Assembly (NCBI GenBank): GCA_023525715.1
Contig: CM042009.1
Span: forward strand, 131,742,711 to 131,806,710
DNA: 64,000 bases
DNA from: Cichorium intybus
Lineage: Eukaryota; Streptophyta; Magnoliopsida; Asterales; Asteraceae
Reading direction: 5' to 3'
The notes under the pieces were generated by a model. That model was not told where the DNA came from. It searched no databases and worked only from the letters and a program-made list of their open reading frames with translations. Positions 24,454-37,126 of the stretch are shown here, in pieces (positions within the stretch are counted from its first letter, which is position 1; every line of letters begins with the position of its first letter). The translations under genes were made by a program, and so were the position numbers.

Positions 24454-25651
24454 AAACACATTTAATCATTTACTCATTTAGGGAATTAGGGACTTAGGGT
24501 TAACTATCGTCTCTCAAACTCTCTGATCATCTTCGACTCTTCGTGAGTTCGTCTAATTCATCTCCACTGCTGGAGCTTGGAAGGTCGCTTCTCAAGTTTC
24601 TCTTCGCCAGTTTGTTGACACCGACGCTCCGACCACCTACCGGTGAGGCTCCGACCAGCGAGAAAACAAACCCACCGAGGCTCTAGTCTCTCTCCGCCTT
24701 CGTCTGATTTTGTTCTGATTTCATCACATTTAAGAATTCTGCTTTTTATCACTGTTAACTTGTTCTGATTTCATTGTTGGTAACATTTATTGATGGAAAC
24801 TCCTTGAAATCAGCAACGATGGGTGGTGGAATTTGTTATTTGGTCGTTGCCTTATTGTTAACATTTCCCTGGTAACTTGTAGAGTTCTAGTAACTTGTTC
24901 TAATTTCCAACCAATATGTTTTCTGATTTGTATCTTTCTCTATTGAATTTGGTTATTTGATTATATGAACGAAAAGGAATTACTGGGTTTGAATTCTTGC
25001 TGCTGGAACTCCTTGATATCAGTTTTAGCAATTCACGGTATTACCATATTGTTGTAATCTTTGTAGCTTTCATTTATAAGATTATTAACATTGTGTGTAT
25101 GTGGTTGTTTAACTTTACAACTTTACTTATGTAGTGTCTTTAATAAATAAGTTTCAGTAATTTTTACTTTTTAATAATTTTCTTTCTTTTGATTACACAC
25201 TCAGATTTTATGGATAGGCAAGTTTGCACACTCAGGTTTTCACATGTTGGATTGAATTTGCATCAAGGAAGACTTATTTTGGATAACATATTAGATTGAA
25301 GTTGTTTAATTTGCTTATGTATGATTTAATTATATTTTAGGTTGTTTGTATTTTGGAGTTTGAATATTTTATATTCCGCGCCTTTTGTTTGTTTTAGAAT
25401 TCAAGTTATTAAGTTGTTACTTTTCTGCTTAGAGTAAACGAGCTTCTTAACGAGCTCGAGCCGAGCTTAAGCTCGTTTAGGCTTGTTAAGAATTAAACGA
25501 GCCGAGCCTGTATATTTTCTTAACGAGCCCGGGCCGAGCTTGGGTCCTTAAAGCTCGTAACGAGCCGAGCCCTGTATATTTCTTAACGAGCCCGAGCCGA
25601 GCTTGGTCAGGCTCGGGACCGGCTCGGCTCGTTTGCACCCCTACTCCAAAG

Positions 25652-26585
25652 GAACAAGGGGGCTCGAGATAGGGCCACTAAGAACCCTTAACATCGGACT
25701 AATGATCAAGTGGTGGTGGAGATTGAAAAAATATCCTTCGTCACTATGGAGCCAATAATTAAGGGCATGCATAAACTTTTACGGGCGTCTGGAATAAAAT
25801 TGCTGAAACAGGAAAAGACCTTGCAAATTATGGTCTTGATCACAATCAAATTTTCTCTAAAGAAAACGGTACAGAAAATTGGAGATGTATATTTGCAGCG
25901 TATGGTAATTACATGGTTTGAAGACATTAAGAGAAAAACTTATACAAAAAAATTCAAGCAACAGTGGGACGGATGTGTGAAGTGGCTGAAATAAATCTCA
26001 TATAAGGTACTTTGTTTCATCTGGAAGGATAAACTAGGGGTATTCTGACTAAGGAGGCGTTGAGTAGTCGGGGTATTAATATACCATCTTTAGCTTGCGA
26101 TTTCTGCAATGAAGGCACCGAAAGTCGGGATCATGTGCTGATGGAATGCAGTTTTGCTAGAAAGGTATGGGAGAATATAAGTCAGTGGTGTGAAGTACAA
26201 TTAACCGGGTTTCCAAATGAAGGGGAACTGATGAATTCGGTGGCTAATTGGGGAAATTTCGGGAAAAAAGGAGGATGCTTTGGAGCATTGTTTATGGCGC
26301 ATTGTGGTGGATTTAGAAAGCCCGAAATGAACGAATTTTCAGCCGTTCCAACTCGTCTCCTTGGTGCGTCGAAGACTAGATCAAATCCAACGTTTTTATT
26401 TGGATTAAGCACAGAAGTAACTACACTAAAATGGATTGGTTGAAATGGAATCTTGCTCCTCTCTGTTGTGTATAGTCGGAACGGGGAGTTGAATCTTATA
26501 ATTAGTGTTGCATCTCGCTAGGCATCTTTGATGTTTGTAAATATTGATTGGGCGTTTTATTAATATAATCGTTTTCTATTTCCAA
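25652..26585 (+). pseudogene. LINE-1 (first) 3' part with zinc-finger RT-associated region
   Basis: Resumes the LINE interrupted at 23575: a KWWWRLK block near 25710, then a badly decayed stretch. At 26060-26190 a Cys/His region (CDFCNEGTESRDHVLMEC) matches the zf-RVT domain at the C-terminus of plant L1 ORF2. The end near 26560-26585 has a typical LINE 3' tail sequence without a clean poly(A). A weak candidate TSD (AAATTCA near 22529 and near 26588) is not convincing. Confidence 0.75.
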
Positions 26586-26743
26586 AATAAATTCAGTATA
26601 CTTCTCATACATTCCAAACTCACATGAATTATAGCCCATAACATTGGTCTCATTTGATGTAGTACAACTCATACTTTTACTTCTCTTTTCTTACTGTCAC
26701 TAGCCACAAGAAATTTTGTTCTTTCCATTAAGTAATTTCTTTA
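26586..26743. other. Short AT-rich flank between the two LINEs
   Basis: Nothing coding. The last 14 bases (26730-26743) are the TSD of the second LINE. Confidence 0.5.
26730..26743. other. 14-bp target-site duplication of second LINE (left)
   Basis: AAGTAATTTCTTTA, repeated exactly at 31293-31306 after the A-rich tail. Confidence 0.9.
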
Positions 26744-26765
26744 GCTAAAAAATCTACACTTCCTG

Positions 26766-29700
26766 TTGGTCTCGGGGAACTGTGAAGCCTTTCCTGAAGA
26801 CCTCATCATTGTGAACGTCTATGCCCCACATAATCTAACTGAAAAACAAGAACTCTGGAATGATCTCTTGAACCTCAAGAACTCAATGGATGGCTTGTGG
26901 GTTCTTCTCGGTGATTGCAATGAAGTTAGGCATGCAGATGATCGTCTTAACTCAAACTTCTATGCCTCATGTGCATCGAAGTTTAACGACTTCATTCGTT
27001 GCGCTAACCTACACGAATTCGCCAAGGGTGGTAGGCGTTTCACATGGATGAATTCGGAAGGATACAAATTAAGCAAACTTGATCGATTTCTTGTCTCTAT
27101 GTCTTTCTTCAACAAATGGCCCCATGCCTCCGTTGTTGCTCTCCCTAGAGAACTTTCAGATCACTGCCCTGTCATCCTTTCCACTATATTCCTAGATTTT
27201 GGTCCTACCCCTTTTAGATTTTACAATTCATGGTTGGAATCGGAATCACTCGATCAAATCGTTGTATCCACGTGGACTTCGACACCCACAGTTGGCCCTG
27301 CAGATCGAAGTTTGGCCTTAAAACTCAAAGCCACAAAATCCGCCATTAAATCCTGGAGATCAGATGCTTTGAAATCTGAAAACAGCATGAAAAATGACTT
27401 ACAAAAGAAGATAGATCTTCTTGAATTGGAAGCAGAATTGAGACCACTCTCTGAACTAGAGAAGAAAGACAGAATCAATTCAAAAAAGTTACTCCAAGAA
27501 CTCGAAATGGCAAAAAACCTAGACTTAAAACAGAAATCTAGGATCAAATAGGCGATCGATGTAGACGAAAATTCAAAATTCTTCCATGGAACGATCAATC
27601 ATAACATGGGTCGCAATAGAATATGCGGACTCTCAGTAAATGGACTGTGGGTTTCGGATCCGGCAACAATTAAAGATGAAGCTCACCGTTTCTTTGCGGA
27701 GAAATTTCAAAAGACAATCACTTCTAGACCGCGTTTCATAAGTAACAATTTCAAGCGCCTCACTCCAAACGATTCCTCTCTTCTGGAATCACCCTTCTCG
27801 AAAGAGGAAATCAAAGAAGCGGTTTGGTGCTGTGGCTCAGAAAAAGCACCTGGGTCTGATGGTTTCACTTTCAAATTCATCAAAAAATTTTGGCATGTAA
27901 TGGAAAATTATTTTGTGCAAGTCCTAGACGAATTTCATGCTACAGGCCTCATCAATCAAGGTTGTAATTCATCTTTCATCTCTCTCATTCCCAAAATCAA
28001 AGATCCACTCTTTCTCAAAGATTTTAGATCCATCAGTCTTATTGGTGTAATCTATAAAGTGATTGCAAAAATCCTCGCCCTTAGACTCAAAAAAGTCATC
28101 AATTCGATCATAGGTGAGGTTCAGTCTGCCTATTTACATGGGAGATACATTCTTGATGGACCCCTCATTACAAACGAAATCCTCAATTAGGCCAAAAAAG
28201 AAAAAAAACAAACTTTCCTTTTTAAAGTGGATTTTGAAAAAGCATTTGACTCTTTAGATTGGGACTTTTTGGATGACATGATGGACCAAATTGGTTTTGG
28301 GTCTTGCTGGAGGACTTGGGTGCGAGGATGTCTTTCTTCGGCCCGATCCTCTATTCTAATAAATGGATCGCCAACATTAGAGTTTCCTATACAAAGGGGG
28401 TCCGCCAAAGGTGGTCCTCTATCACCTTTTCTTTTTATCATTGCGATGGAAAGTCTCAATGCGGCAATGATTGCAGTTGTTCAGTCTGGCGTTTTCCATT
28501 GAATTAGAACTCCCAACGACGGACCTACAGTTTCACATCTCTTCTATGCGTATGATGTAATTTTCTTAGGATCTTGGTCACATACAAATGCTCAAAATCT
28601 CGCTAGGATCCTAAGATGCTTTTCACTATCATCTGAACTCAAAATTAATCCTTCAAAAAGCAAACTGTATGGTCTGGACGTCTCAGAAAGTGAAAAATCT
28701 GGCATGGCAAAGGTTTTAAACTGCTTTGCAGCTTCCTTTCCATTAACCTATTTGGGAGTTCCGGTTGGAGCAAACATGAATCTCTATAGGAATTGGACAA
28801 CTGTCATTGATAAATTCAAAGCCAAACTGAAGCTATAGAAAGCAAAAACCCTGTCTTTTGGGGGACGGCTTACTCTAGTAAAATCGGTTCTTGGAAGCCT
28901 TCCCCTTTATTACATATCCCTTTTCAAAGCTCCTACTAGTTTCATCAATACACTTGAAAAACTTAGACGTCGATTTCTCTGGGGAAGCAGTGGCGATTCT
29001 AGGAAAATTCACTGGGTTGCTTGGAATAAGGTACTAGCCTCCAAAAGAAATGGCGGCTTAGGGGTAGGAAGCCTAAGGGCTGCAAATCTTGCTCTCCTTG
29101 CTAAATGGTGGTGGAGATTGAAAAATGAAAACAGAGCACTTTGGTCAGCTACCATTTCTTCTATTCACTTTAGAATAGGAATGCCCACCCGATCATTCTC
29201 AAAAGCAGCTTAGCAGGAACTTGGAAAGGGATTGCGAGCATTGACAAAGATCTTAAGGAACTTGGTATCAATCTTCCTACCCTTTTCAAATCTAAGGTTG
29301 CAAGTGGAAATAACACAAAATTCTGGACTGACTTCTGGGTTGGAGACTCTCCGTTGTACTCAAAATTCCCAAGTTTATTCCAGCTTGAAAAGAACAAATC
29401 GCGGAACGTCAATCAAATCGTGCTAGAAAATATGGATCCTACCCATTGGAACTTGTCTTGGAGAAGACCACTCCAATTCATCGAGATTTTGTATTTTGAT
29501 AACCTCATCTCGGTTTTATCAGGTCTCAAACTATCTACAAACCCTGATAAAATCACTTGGATTGGGGATCCATCCGCTGTGTTTTTAGTAAAATCTCTTA
29601 GATACATCATTGACGACAAATGTTGCAACGACTCAAAGGATCATTCTCCGTGGAACAATTGGGTTCCCATCAAAGTCAACACTTTTGCTTGGCGGGCATG

Positions 29701-30139
29701 TTTGGAAAAAATCCCTTCCTTATCTTCCCTAGCCTGTAGAGGTATCCCAAACATCACTGTTACCTGCAAAGGTTGCAATGCTACAACTGAAGACTGCTCC
29801 CACATCTTCCTAGATTGTCCGATTGCATTCGAAGTTTGGGATAAGATCAAATCCTGGACTGGTCGCTCTGACATTGTTCCCAACTCTCTTAGCTCTATTA
29901 TGTCTGAAGCTCCGGGGCCATTCAACACTCAAATGAGATCAAAATCAACAAATGCTATCATCCTCACGACATTACGGTCAATTTGGAAAGCTAGAAACTC
30001 CATTGCCTTTAAAGGCCTCCGAATCTCCCCCTCCAAAATTTTTGAAAACATTCAGATTTGGAGCTACTTATGGATCAAGAACAGAGCAAAGAAAGGATCT
30101 CTTAACTGGGATCGTTGGATTTTTTCACCAATGGTGTAA
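26766..30139 (+). pseudogene. L1 ORF2 remnant: endonuclease, reverse transcriptase, zf-RVT
   Basis: The apurinic-type endonuclease part has the VNVYAP and LLGDCNEVRH blocks, RRFTWMN and SDHCP with its catalytic His. RT follows: EKAPGSDGFTFKFIK, FRSISLIGVIYKVIAKILAL, YLHGRYILDGPL, KVDFEKAFDSLDW, GGPLSPFLFIIAMES. The catalytic YADD box is changed to YAYD near 28550, which would abolish polymerase activity. In-frame stops occur at 27549 (TAG), 28188 (TAG), about 28500 (TGA) and about 28836 (TAG). Three of these replace Trp codons (TGG) of the family pattern, that is G-to-A changes. A frameshift lies near 29210. The last section (29354-30139) has the zf-RVT pattern (WRACLEKIPSL, CKGCNATTEDCSHIFLDC). 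Not functional. Confidence 0.9.
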
Positions 30140-31292
30140 AGCGTCATTTCTCACCACTCAAATAGATCATCGCATCTTCTGGCAGGAAATCTCTACATAC
30201 ACTAATGGCATGAAAGTTAGAATTCTGAGTAATAATTCTTCCCCCAGTCACTTGGGGTATTGCTTTCAGGAAGAGGACTCCTCCTCCTATTCGTTTGGTG
30301 TGAGTGTCACAAAAATGTCGAACTTTCCCCCAGTCACTTGGGGCGCTGCATTTCAGGCAGAATAATTCTCCACCTATACAATTGGCTTGAGAGTTAAGAA
30401 TTTTGGACAACATCACCTTTCCCCCAATCACTTGGGGCGCTGCATTTCAGGCAGCCGACTCCTCCTCCTATACGTTTGGTGTGAGTGTCACAATATTGTC
30501 AAACTTTCCCCCATTCACCTGGGGCGCTGCATTTCAGGCAGACGACTCCTCCTCCTATACGTTTGGTGTGAGTATCACAATATTGTCAAACTTTCCCCTA
30601 TTCACCTGGGGCGCTGCATTTCAGGCAGAATAATTCTCCACCTATACAATTGGCGTGAAAGTTATGAATTTTGGACAACATCATCTTTCCTCCAGTCACT
30701 TGGGGCGCTGCATTTCAGGCAGACGACTTCTCATCCTATACATCTGGTGTGAGAGTCTCTAAGTGTGAAACCCGACATAAGCTCTTCTCTCCCCCAGTCA
30801 CTTGGGGTGCTGCATTTCAGGCAGATAAATTCTCCACTTATACAAATGGCGTGAGAGTTCAAATTCTTGGACAAATTCTCCTCCCCCAGTCACCTGGGGC
30901 GCTGCGTTTCAGGCAGGCGACCTCTCCTCCTATACAGTTGGTGTAGAGTCATACTGTAAAATTTGTTATGATTCTTTCTCTCCCCCACTCACTGGCGTAC
31001 AATCGGGCTTGCTACACTCATACTTCTTTTGGAGATGACGACATATAGACTTCTTTCAGCCACTTGGATTCATCTGCATTATGTTATATGTGTTTAGAGT
31101 TCTGGTGGACATCTCTTTGTTTCCTTCCTCTTGGAGTTTCGATAGACTTTCCATAGACTTGCTTGTTCTTGTACTTAGTGTTATATTTAGCTTGTTTATG
31201 GTGTATTACATTATCCGAACTTTGTACCTTTTGTGCTAGCGGCTTGCTAGCTTTGATTTATATATATATTTTTCTGTTTTCCGTTCAAAAAA
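30140..31292 (+). other. 3' UTR of second LINE
   Basis: Non-coding tail. Tandem repeats fill 30241-30997; the remainder is T-rich and ends with the A-tail. Reading frames through the repeats only echo the repeat unit. Confidence 0.8.
30241..30997 (+). repeat. Tandem repeat in LINE 3' UTR (about 8 copies, 86-102 bp)
   Basis: Unit starts lie near 30241, 30328, 30420, 30508, 30595, 30689, 30791 and 30883, with a partial ninth near 30982. Each has a conserved head, CCCCCAGTCACTTGGGG, then GCTGCATTTCAGGCAG, then a variable tail in two alternating flavours. Both head segments can fold into small hairpins (CCCC/GGGG and CTGC/GCAG). Confidence 0.9.
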
Positions 31293-31306
31293 AAGTAATT
31301 TCTTTA
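31293..31306. other. 14-bp target-site duplication of second LINE (right)
   Basis: AAGTAATTTCTTTA, matching 26730-26743. Confidence 0.9.
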
Positions 31307-31637
31307 ACTTTCTTTAGATTATTTATTTTCAATCTCGTTTTCTCTAAACTCTTCGGATAGTCACGACAATGTCAACTATTTCATAACTATGAAGTCACAA
31401 ACTCTTAAGGTTATGTCATACAACTACATTACCTTCGTCAACAAATTTTTTAGTGTTCTTCTAACAAGTCAACGCAATGTTTGTTTACACTTTTGATTTT
31501 CATACTTTGTAATAAGTCAACATAAGGTTTCTTCACGCTTCCCAAGCATCCTTGTAATTATCAACTGCATTTACTTCGGAATTATTATTTATTACTCGAA
31601 TTGTCGGCCTATTTGGATCTCCTCAGAATTTAAATTC
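31307..31637. other. AT-rich flank, nothing recognised
   Basis: Continuation of the sequence that was at the LINE target site. No gene or repeat recognised. Confidence 0.4.
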
Positions 31638-31751
31638 GCCTGCCTGAAACGCAGCGCCCCAGGTGACTGGGGGAGGAGAATTTGTCCAAGAATTTGAACT
31701 CTCACGCCATTTGTATAAGTGGAGAATTTATCTGCCTGAAATGCAGCGCCA
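31638..31751 (-). repeat. Inverted copy of LINE 3' UTR repeat segment
   Basis: Reverse complement of about 30809-30916 of the second LINE's tandem array (one unit and the next head) with few changes. It lies about 350 bp beyond the LINE's own end and next to a TA tract. It has no A-tail of its own that I can see. Confidence 0.8.
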
Positions 31752-31768
31752 CCTCACCTTCCCTCACT

Positions 31769-31880
<112 letters not shown>

Positions 31881-32271
31881 TAGGTTCAATTGAGGACACT
31901 TAAAATGTTGAGAACGCGAGGACAAATCTCAACCACTCAAAATATAATATCAATGGTTAAAAATGATTGTGTCATTTATGTAAATACATAAAAATACAGG
32001 TATGTTTATGGAATTTTTAAAACCCAGTAAGGGTATAATTGGGTTTTTACGCATAGCGTAAATTAAGTTATCCTAAAATTACGTACTATAATTTTGGAAC
32101 TGATAACAATACTTAAAATGGTGAACTGGATATGTAAACTCCCTTCTAAATTACCGATTTTTTATCATCAAGACTGTGTATATTATCAAGAATGGAATAT
32201 CGGAAGAACAGGTCGAATATCGCAAGAGAGATGCCAATTGTTTAGTTTTTTTAAATGCACATCAAAACTAA

Positions 32272-32447
32272 AAAATCAAGCCATTGGATACTTACGTGAT
32301 TTCCAAAGGTGTTTCCGATTCCGCTAAGGATTCCATGAAACAGACGATATCGACGATGCTAGGGCTGCTATCGGATCAGTTCTCCGTTATGGTTAGAGTT
32401 TCGAAACATCCTCTCGATCGCTTATTGTCCTCTTCGTTAATCATAGG
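32272..32447 (+). pseudogene. Captured fragment of a DUF760 (UV-B-induced At3g17800-like) gene
   Basis: An open frame of about 58 codons contains SKGVSDSAKDSMKQTIS, followed by MLGLL, FSV and a PLDRLL-type stretch. I recognise this as the conserved core of plant DUF760 proteins, plastid-targeted proteins of unknown biochemical function, some of them UV-B induced. The segment ends with a plausible splice donor (GG/GTAAAT at 32447/32448) at a point where the family protein continues. The upstream part of the gene is missing: a TAA precedes the frame near 32269. It lies inside the inverted-repeat element, so it is a captured fragment and not the functional locus. Identification is from memory of the motif. 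Confidence 0.7.
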
Positions 32448-32573
32448 GTAAATCATAATCAACTCCGTTTTTGTTTATTAATTGTTACATTTGCTTTTCT
32501 GGTTAGTTTTCTTGTATAAATTTTGAATATGTGTTTATGAAGTTAAAATAAATCGATGATTTTGGGTTTATAG

Positions 32574-32661
32574 GTGTATGCTATTATGGCATCATTTGAG
32601 AGGGTTGGAGAACAGATTGCATCTGAGTTGTGCAGTGGGCTTGTTGTGATAAGATTTAAAA
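32574..32661 (+). pseudogene. Second exon-like captured piece
   Basis: After a TATAG acceptor-like site at 32573 there is an open frame of about 30 codons (contains SFERVGEQIASELCSG). It is not the continuation expected for DUF760, so it may come from another gene or exon. I cannot name it. Confidence 0.4.
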
Positions 32662-33219
32662 AAAAAAGGTAGAAAGATGTATATGTTTTTTCCTTTTATA
32701 ATTTACTTTAATCGTTTGTACTTATTTTAAGATTGCAAGCAAGTCGTTATTTTAATACTACCTACAAATGAAAAATATCTATCATTTGCGTATGCCCACA
32801 AGTGGAGCAAATGGGTGTCCTCTTTCTTAAAATTTTTATGGATTCTTTGAACAAATGGAACAAATGGGTTTATTTAACTTTTATTTTAAACTATCCAGTT
32901 TTGATGTTTATTATTTTAATTTGAATTTAACTATTTTAAATAATTGTCAGGCTTGTGTAGGTCAGTTGGAACAGGAAGTATTGTGATTATCCAAGGAAAA
33001 AGAGGTAAATATTTCTTCTTCCTGTATTTTCAATTCTTTTTAGTTTTTTTTTCTTGTTTCTATATTGAATTCTTTTTTGGTTTTTTCTGTATTTTCTGAA
33101 ATTGCATTGGTTCTGGTTTGACTAACTTTAGAGGTTTAGCATGTTTAACTATATTTTCTGTGATATTATGTCGTAACTGATTTTGTTGGTTCCTGATATT
33201 GATTCACGATCATTAAACT

Positions 33220-34300
33220 GTAATTCATTGATGAATGTGTGTATTCGTTGCTAAATGTGCTTATTCATTGATGAATGGGTACAAATCAATTGTTTATTTT
33301 GTTATTCATTGATGAATGTGCTTATGCGTTGATGAATGCAGTGGCTTTCATTAGAGTTTGTGTTTTATGCGTATCTCTACTGGGGTACTTGTCAATTTTA
33401 ATGTTAAAACTATTTTTGTATTGAATGTGCAGGTGTTTACCAAAACAATGATTACCTAATGGTTTCATGTAATGTAGGACTCAATCAAATGCGATCTGCT
33501 GTAACGGAGGACTCAATCATTGATGAATACTTGTTTTCGTTGATGAATAATTGTATTCATTAATGAATACTTGTATTCTAGGCATGAAGATTACACATTT
33601 TCTGGGTACTGTTGTTTGAAAGTGGCGTGACTGCTTTGAATCTGATATGTTATATGGCTTTTCAAGTCGCATACGTGGTGAGGAGGATGATCATGAACAA
33701 TGTTGATGTAGATGCTTCATATTTTTTGAGACCATAGGTTGATCATGTTACTTGTTGATTTTACATTCATTATCTGTTTAGTTATGTTAAATTCATTGAT
33801 GAATAATCATATTCTTGTTGATTTTGCATCATTCATTGAAGGATTTAGGGGTTTAGTATATCCAAACATTGTATTTATTGATAAATAATCAGATTACTTG
33901 TTGATTTTGCATTCATTAATATAATAAATCATTGTATTCATTGATGAATACCAAAATTGAGAGCAAACTTGTAACCACTTTCATGTATATTCATGTATGA
34001 GTTTCATTAAATTGTCATGTTACATATCCCCTGTACAAATGTTCATTGATGAATTTTACTTTAATGCCAATGTCGGATGCTTATTCACTAAATTTAGTGA
34101 CGAATATTCACTGTAATGCCAATGTTATTTACGTATATTCATTAATAAATTACATCGAATTTGTCATGTTACATATCCCTGTTCGAATATTCGTTGATTA
34201 ATTTTACTTCATTGCCAATGTCGACTAGTTATATACTAAATTCAGTGACGAAATTCAAAAAAAAAAGCAAAAAAAAAACCAATAAATTCAGTGACGAAAA
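33220..34300. repeat. Dispersed ATTCATTGATGAAT iteron-like repeats
   Basis: Exact 14-mers ATTCATTGATGAAT start at 33223, 33263, 33304, 33791 and 33935. More than ten variants occur near 33325, 33514, 33537, 33555, 33879, 34042, 34140 and 34190. The motif has 6-bp inverted arms around TG. A perfect 16-bp palindrome TCACTAAATTTAGTGA is at 34085-34100, and half-copies of it follow near 34230 and 34287. Confidence 0.8.
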
Positions 34301-34530
34301 TTCAAAAAAAAACAAAAGCAAAAAGAAAAAGAAAAAAACCCATGAAAATTCAAAAAAGCTATATTCAAGGAAATAATATAACAAATCCTATTATTTTAGG
34401 TAACTTATAATTATCTTGATTTTATTTACTAATATAGATATACTAATATTACTATTATACCCTTGTGAAATGATTGATCCATAATTGTCCTCGCGTTCTC
34501 AACATTTTAATTGTACTCGTTTGAACCTCT

Positions 34531-35541
<1,011 letters not shown>

Positions 35542-35551
35542 TTTAATTGAA

Positions 35552-36952
35552 GGTTATTATGACTGTAGCACAATAAAGTTTGGTGATTTTTTCGGATTAG
35601 TCACTGAATTTTTTTTTTTTTTGCGTAATAGGTTACTAAAGTTAAATTTTACGTCCTAAATAGGTTATCGACATTAAAATTAACTGGTTTTCACGTTAGT
35701 GTAGGGACCTATTTAACACGTAAATTAAACTTTAGTGACCTATTGCGCAAATAAAAACTTCAGTGACTAATTCAGAAAAAAAAAACTTCAGTGACCTATC
35801 GCAACCACAAATACAATAGTCGGTCTCAGTCTCGCACTTTCCGTCTCGAATCTCTCTTTTCTGTTCCGCTCTCTCTCGCCGTCATCCTATCTCTTTTTCT
35901 AGTATTGATCGCGAATCACAACCACTGTCGGTGTTGTATTCCTCTGTACTACTACTGGGTTCTTCTGGAGTGCTTGTGGGTCCACGGAGAAGGATAACCG
36001 GATTAAACGGTGGTTAAACACCAGCATTTCTTCTAACTCGCCAAAGTAATGGAGGGGTAGGCCTCGGTGCCGGACTGTTTTGCTTGTTTCCAACCATGTA
36101 CATAGTCGTAACATGAAATCGACTCTCATGAAACTCCGAGATGATGGGCCCATTTAATCTATTTTGGCTATCAAATTCCCCTATGAAACCTCTGCTATCA
36201 AATTCCTCTATAAAACCTATGATGTAGTTTTTCATAATAACCACGCCGCAAATGCGATATTTCCTACACAATAACTAAACAGTGTGGTTTTTTTAATGTG
36301 ATGCGATTTTTCAGTTTTAACAGAAAGTGTGGTTTTTTAAGGCGATGAGGTTTTTCGATTTTAACTGAACAATGTAGTTTTTTAATGCGATGTGTTTTTT
36401 TCGGTTTTTCTTGCAGTTTTTTTCGGTTTTAATATAAGGTACGCGGTGCGGTTCGGTTTATATTGAGATTTGCGATTCGGTTCTTACAAGCGACGCGGTT
36501 TGGTTTTTTACGGTTTTTATAAAAATAAAAATCGCACCGCACCGAAAATTTTCGGTTTTTTTAAAAATAAAAATCGTACCGCACCGGCGGCGGCTGTGAT
36601 TCGCGATCAATACCAGAAAAAGAGATAGAGAGAGGGTGAGAGAGAGTGAAACAGTGAAGAGAGATTTGAGACGAAGAGGCGAGATTGAGACAAACTATGG
36701 TCTTTGTGGTTGCGATAAGTCACTGAATTTTTTTTCTGAATTGGTAACTGAATTTTTTTTTGCACAATTAGTCACTAAAGGTTAATTTACGTGTTAAATA
36801 GTCCCTACACTAACGTGAAAATCAGTTAGTTTTAACGTCGATGACCTATTTAGGACGTAAAATTTAACTTTAGTGACTTATTGCGCAAAAAAACCTTGAG
36901 TGATCAATCAGGAAAAATCACCAAACTTTGTTGTGCCAAATGACAATAACCC
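35552..36952. mobile_element. Mutator-like foldback element (1401 bp) with arms of about 365 bp
   Basis: 35552 to about 35930 is the reverse complement of about 36588-36952, with mismatches. The ends read GGTTATT.../...AATAACCC. The flanks TTTAATTGAA (35542-35551) and TTTTATTGAA (36953-36962) differ at one base and look like a 10-bp target duplication. Long inverted repeats plus 9-11 bp duplications fit the Mutator superfamily. The interior (35931-36587) holds a block at 35940-36250 of gene-like composition and a block of CGGTTTTT/GCACCGCACCG repeats (36280-36590) seen in other plant transposons. No transposase. Confidence 0.75.
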
Positions 36953-36962
36953 TTTTATTGAA

Positions 36963-37126
36963 GATAAAAAAAATTTTGGTTCAAATTCTTGTATTTAAAT
37001 TACAATAATTGATGATAAAACTACAAAACATTTACAGAATATCATTATAGATACGACGAATTAATGTTAGAGTAGTATGACTTATTGTATAACAACATTA
37101 TTATTCAAAATAAATTACTGATCGAG
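36963..37126. other. AT-rich flank of the Copia element
   Basis: No gene recognised. Ends with the Copia target duplication (TCGAG, 37122-37126). Confidence 0.5.

Larger units (their letters stand above)
26744..31292 (+). mobile_element. Second L1-type LINE (5'-truncated, about 4.55 kb)
   Basis: Bounded by exact 14-bp target duplications and ending in a run of A (31287-31292), the signature of target-primed reverse transcription. It begins inside the endonuclease domain, so ORF1 and the start of ORF2 are missing. ORF2 spans to 30139, and a 3' UTR of about 1.15 kb contains about 8 tandem repeats. Confidence 0.9.

Noticed and set aside
30387..30946. Open frames of 76-121 codons in the LINE 3' UTR
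   Set aside because: Their sequence merely repeats the tandem unit, and they occur in several frames.
30241..30997. Array of conserved heads separated by variable segments, superficially like CRISPR
   Set aside because: The repeat heads are about 35-40 bp with spacers that fall into two related flavours, in the 3' UTR of a plant LINE with no cas genes. It is a LINE tandem repeat.
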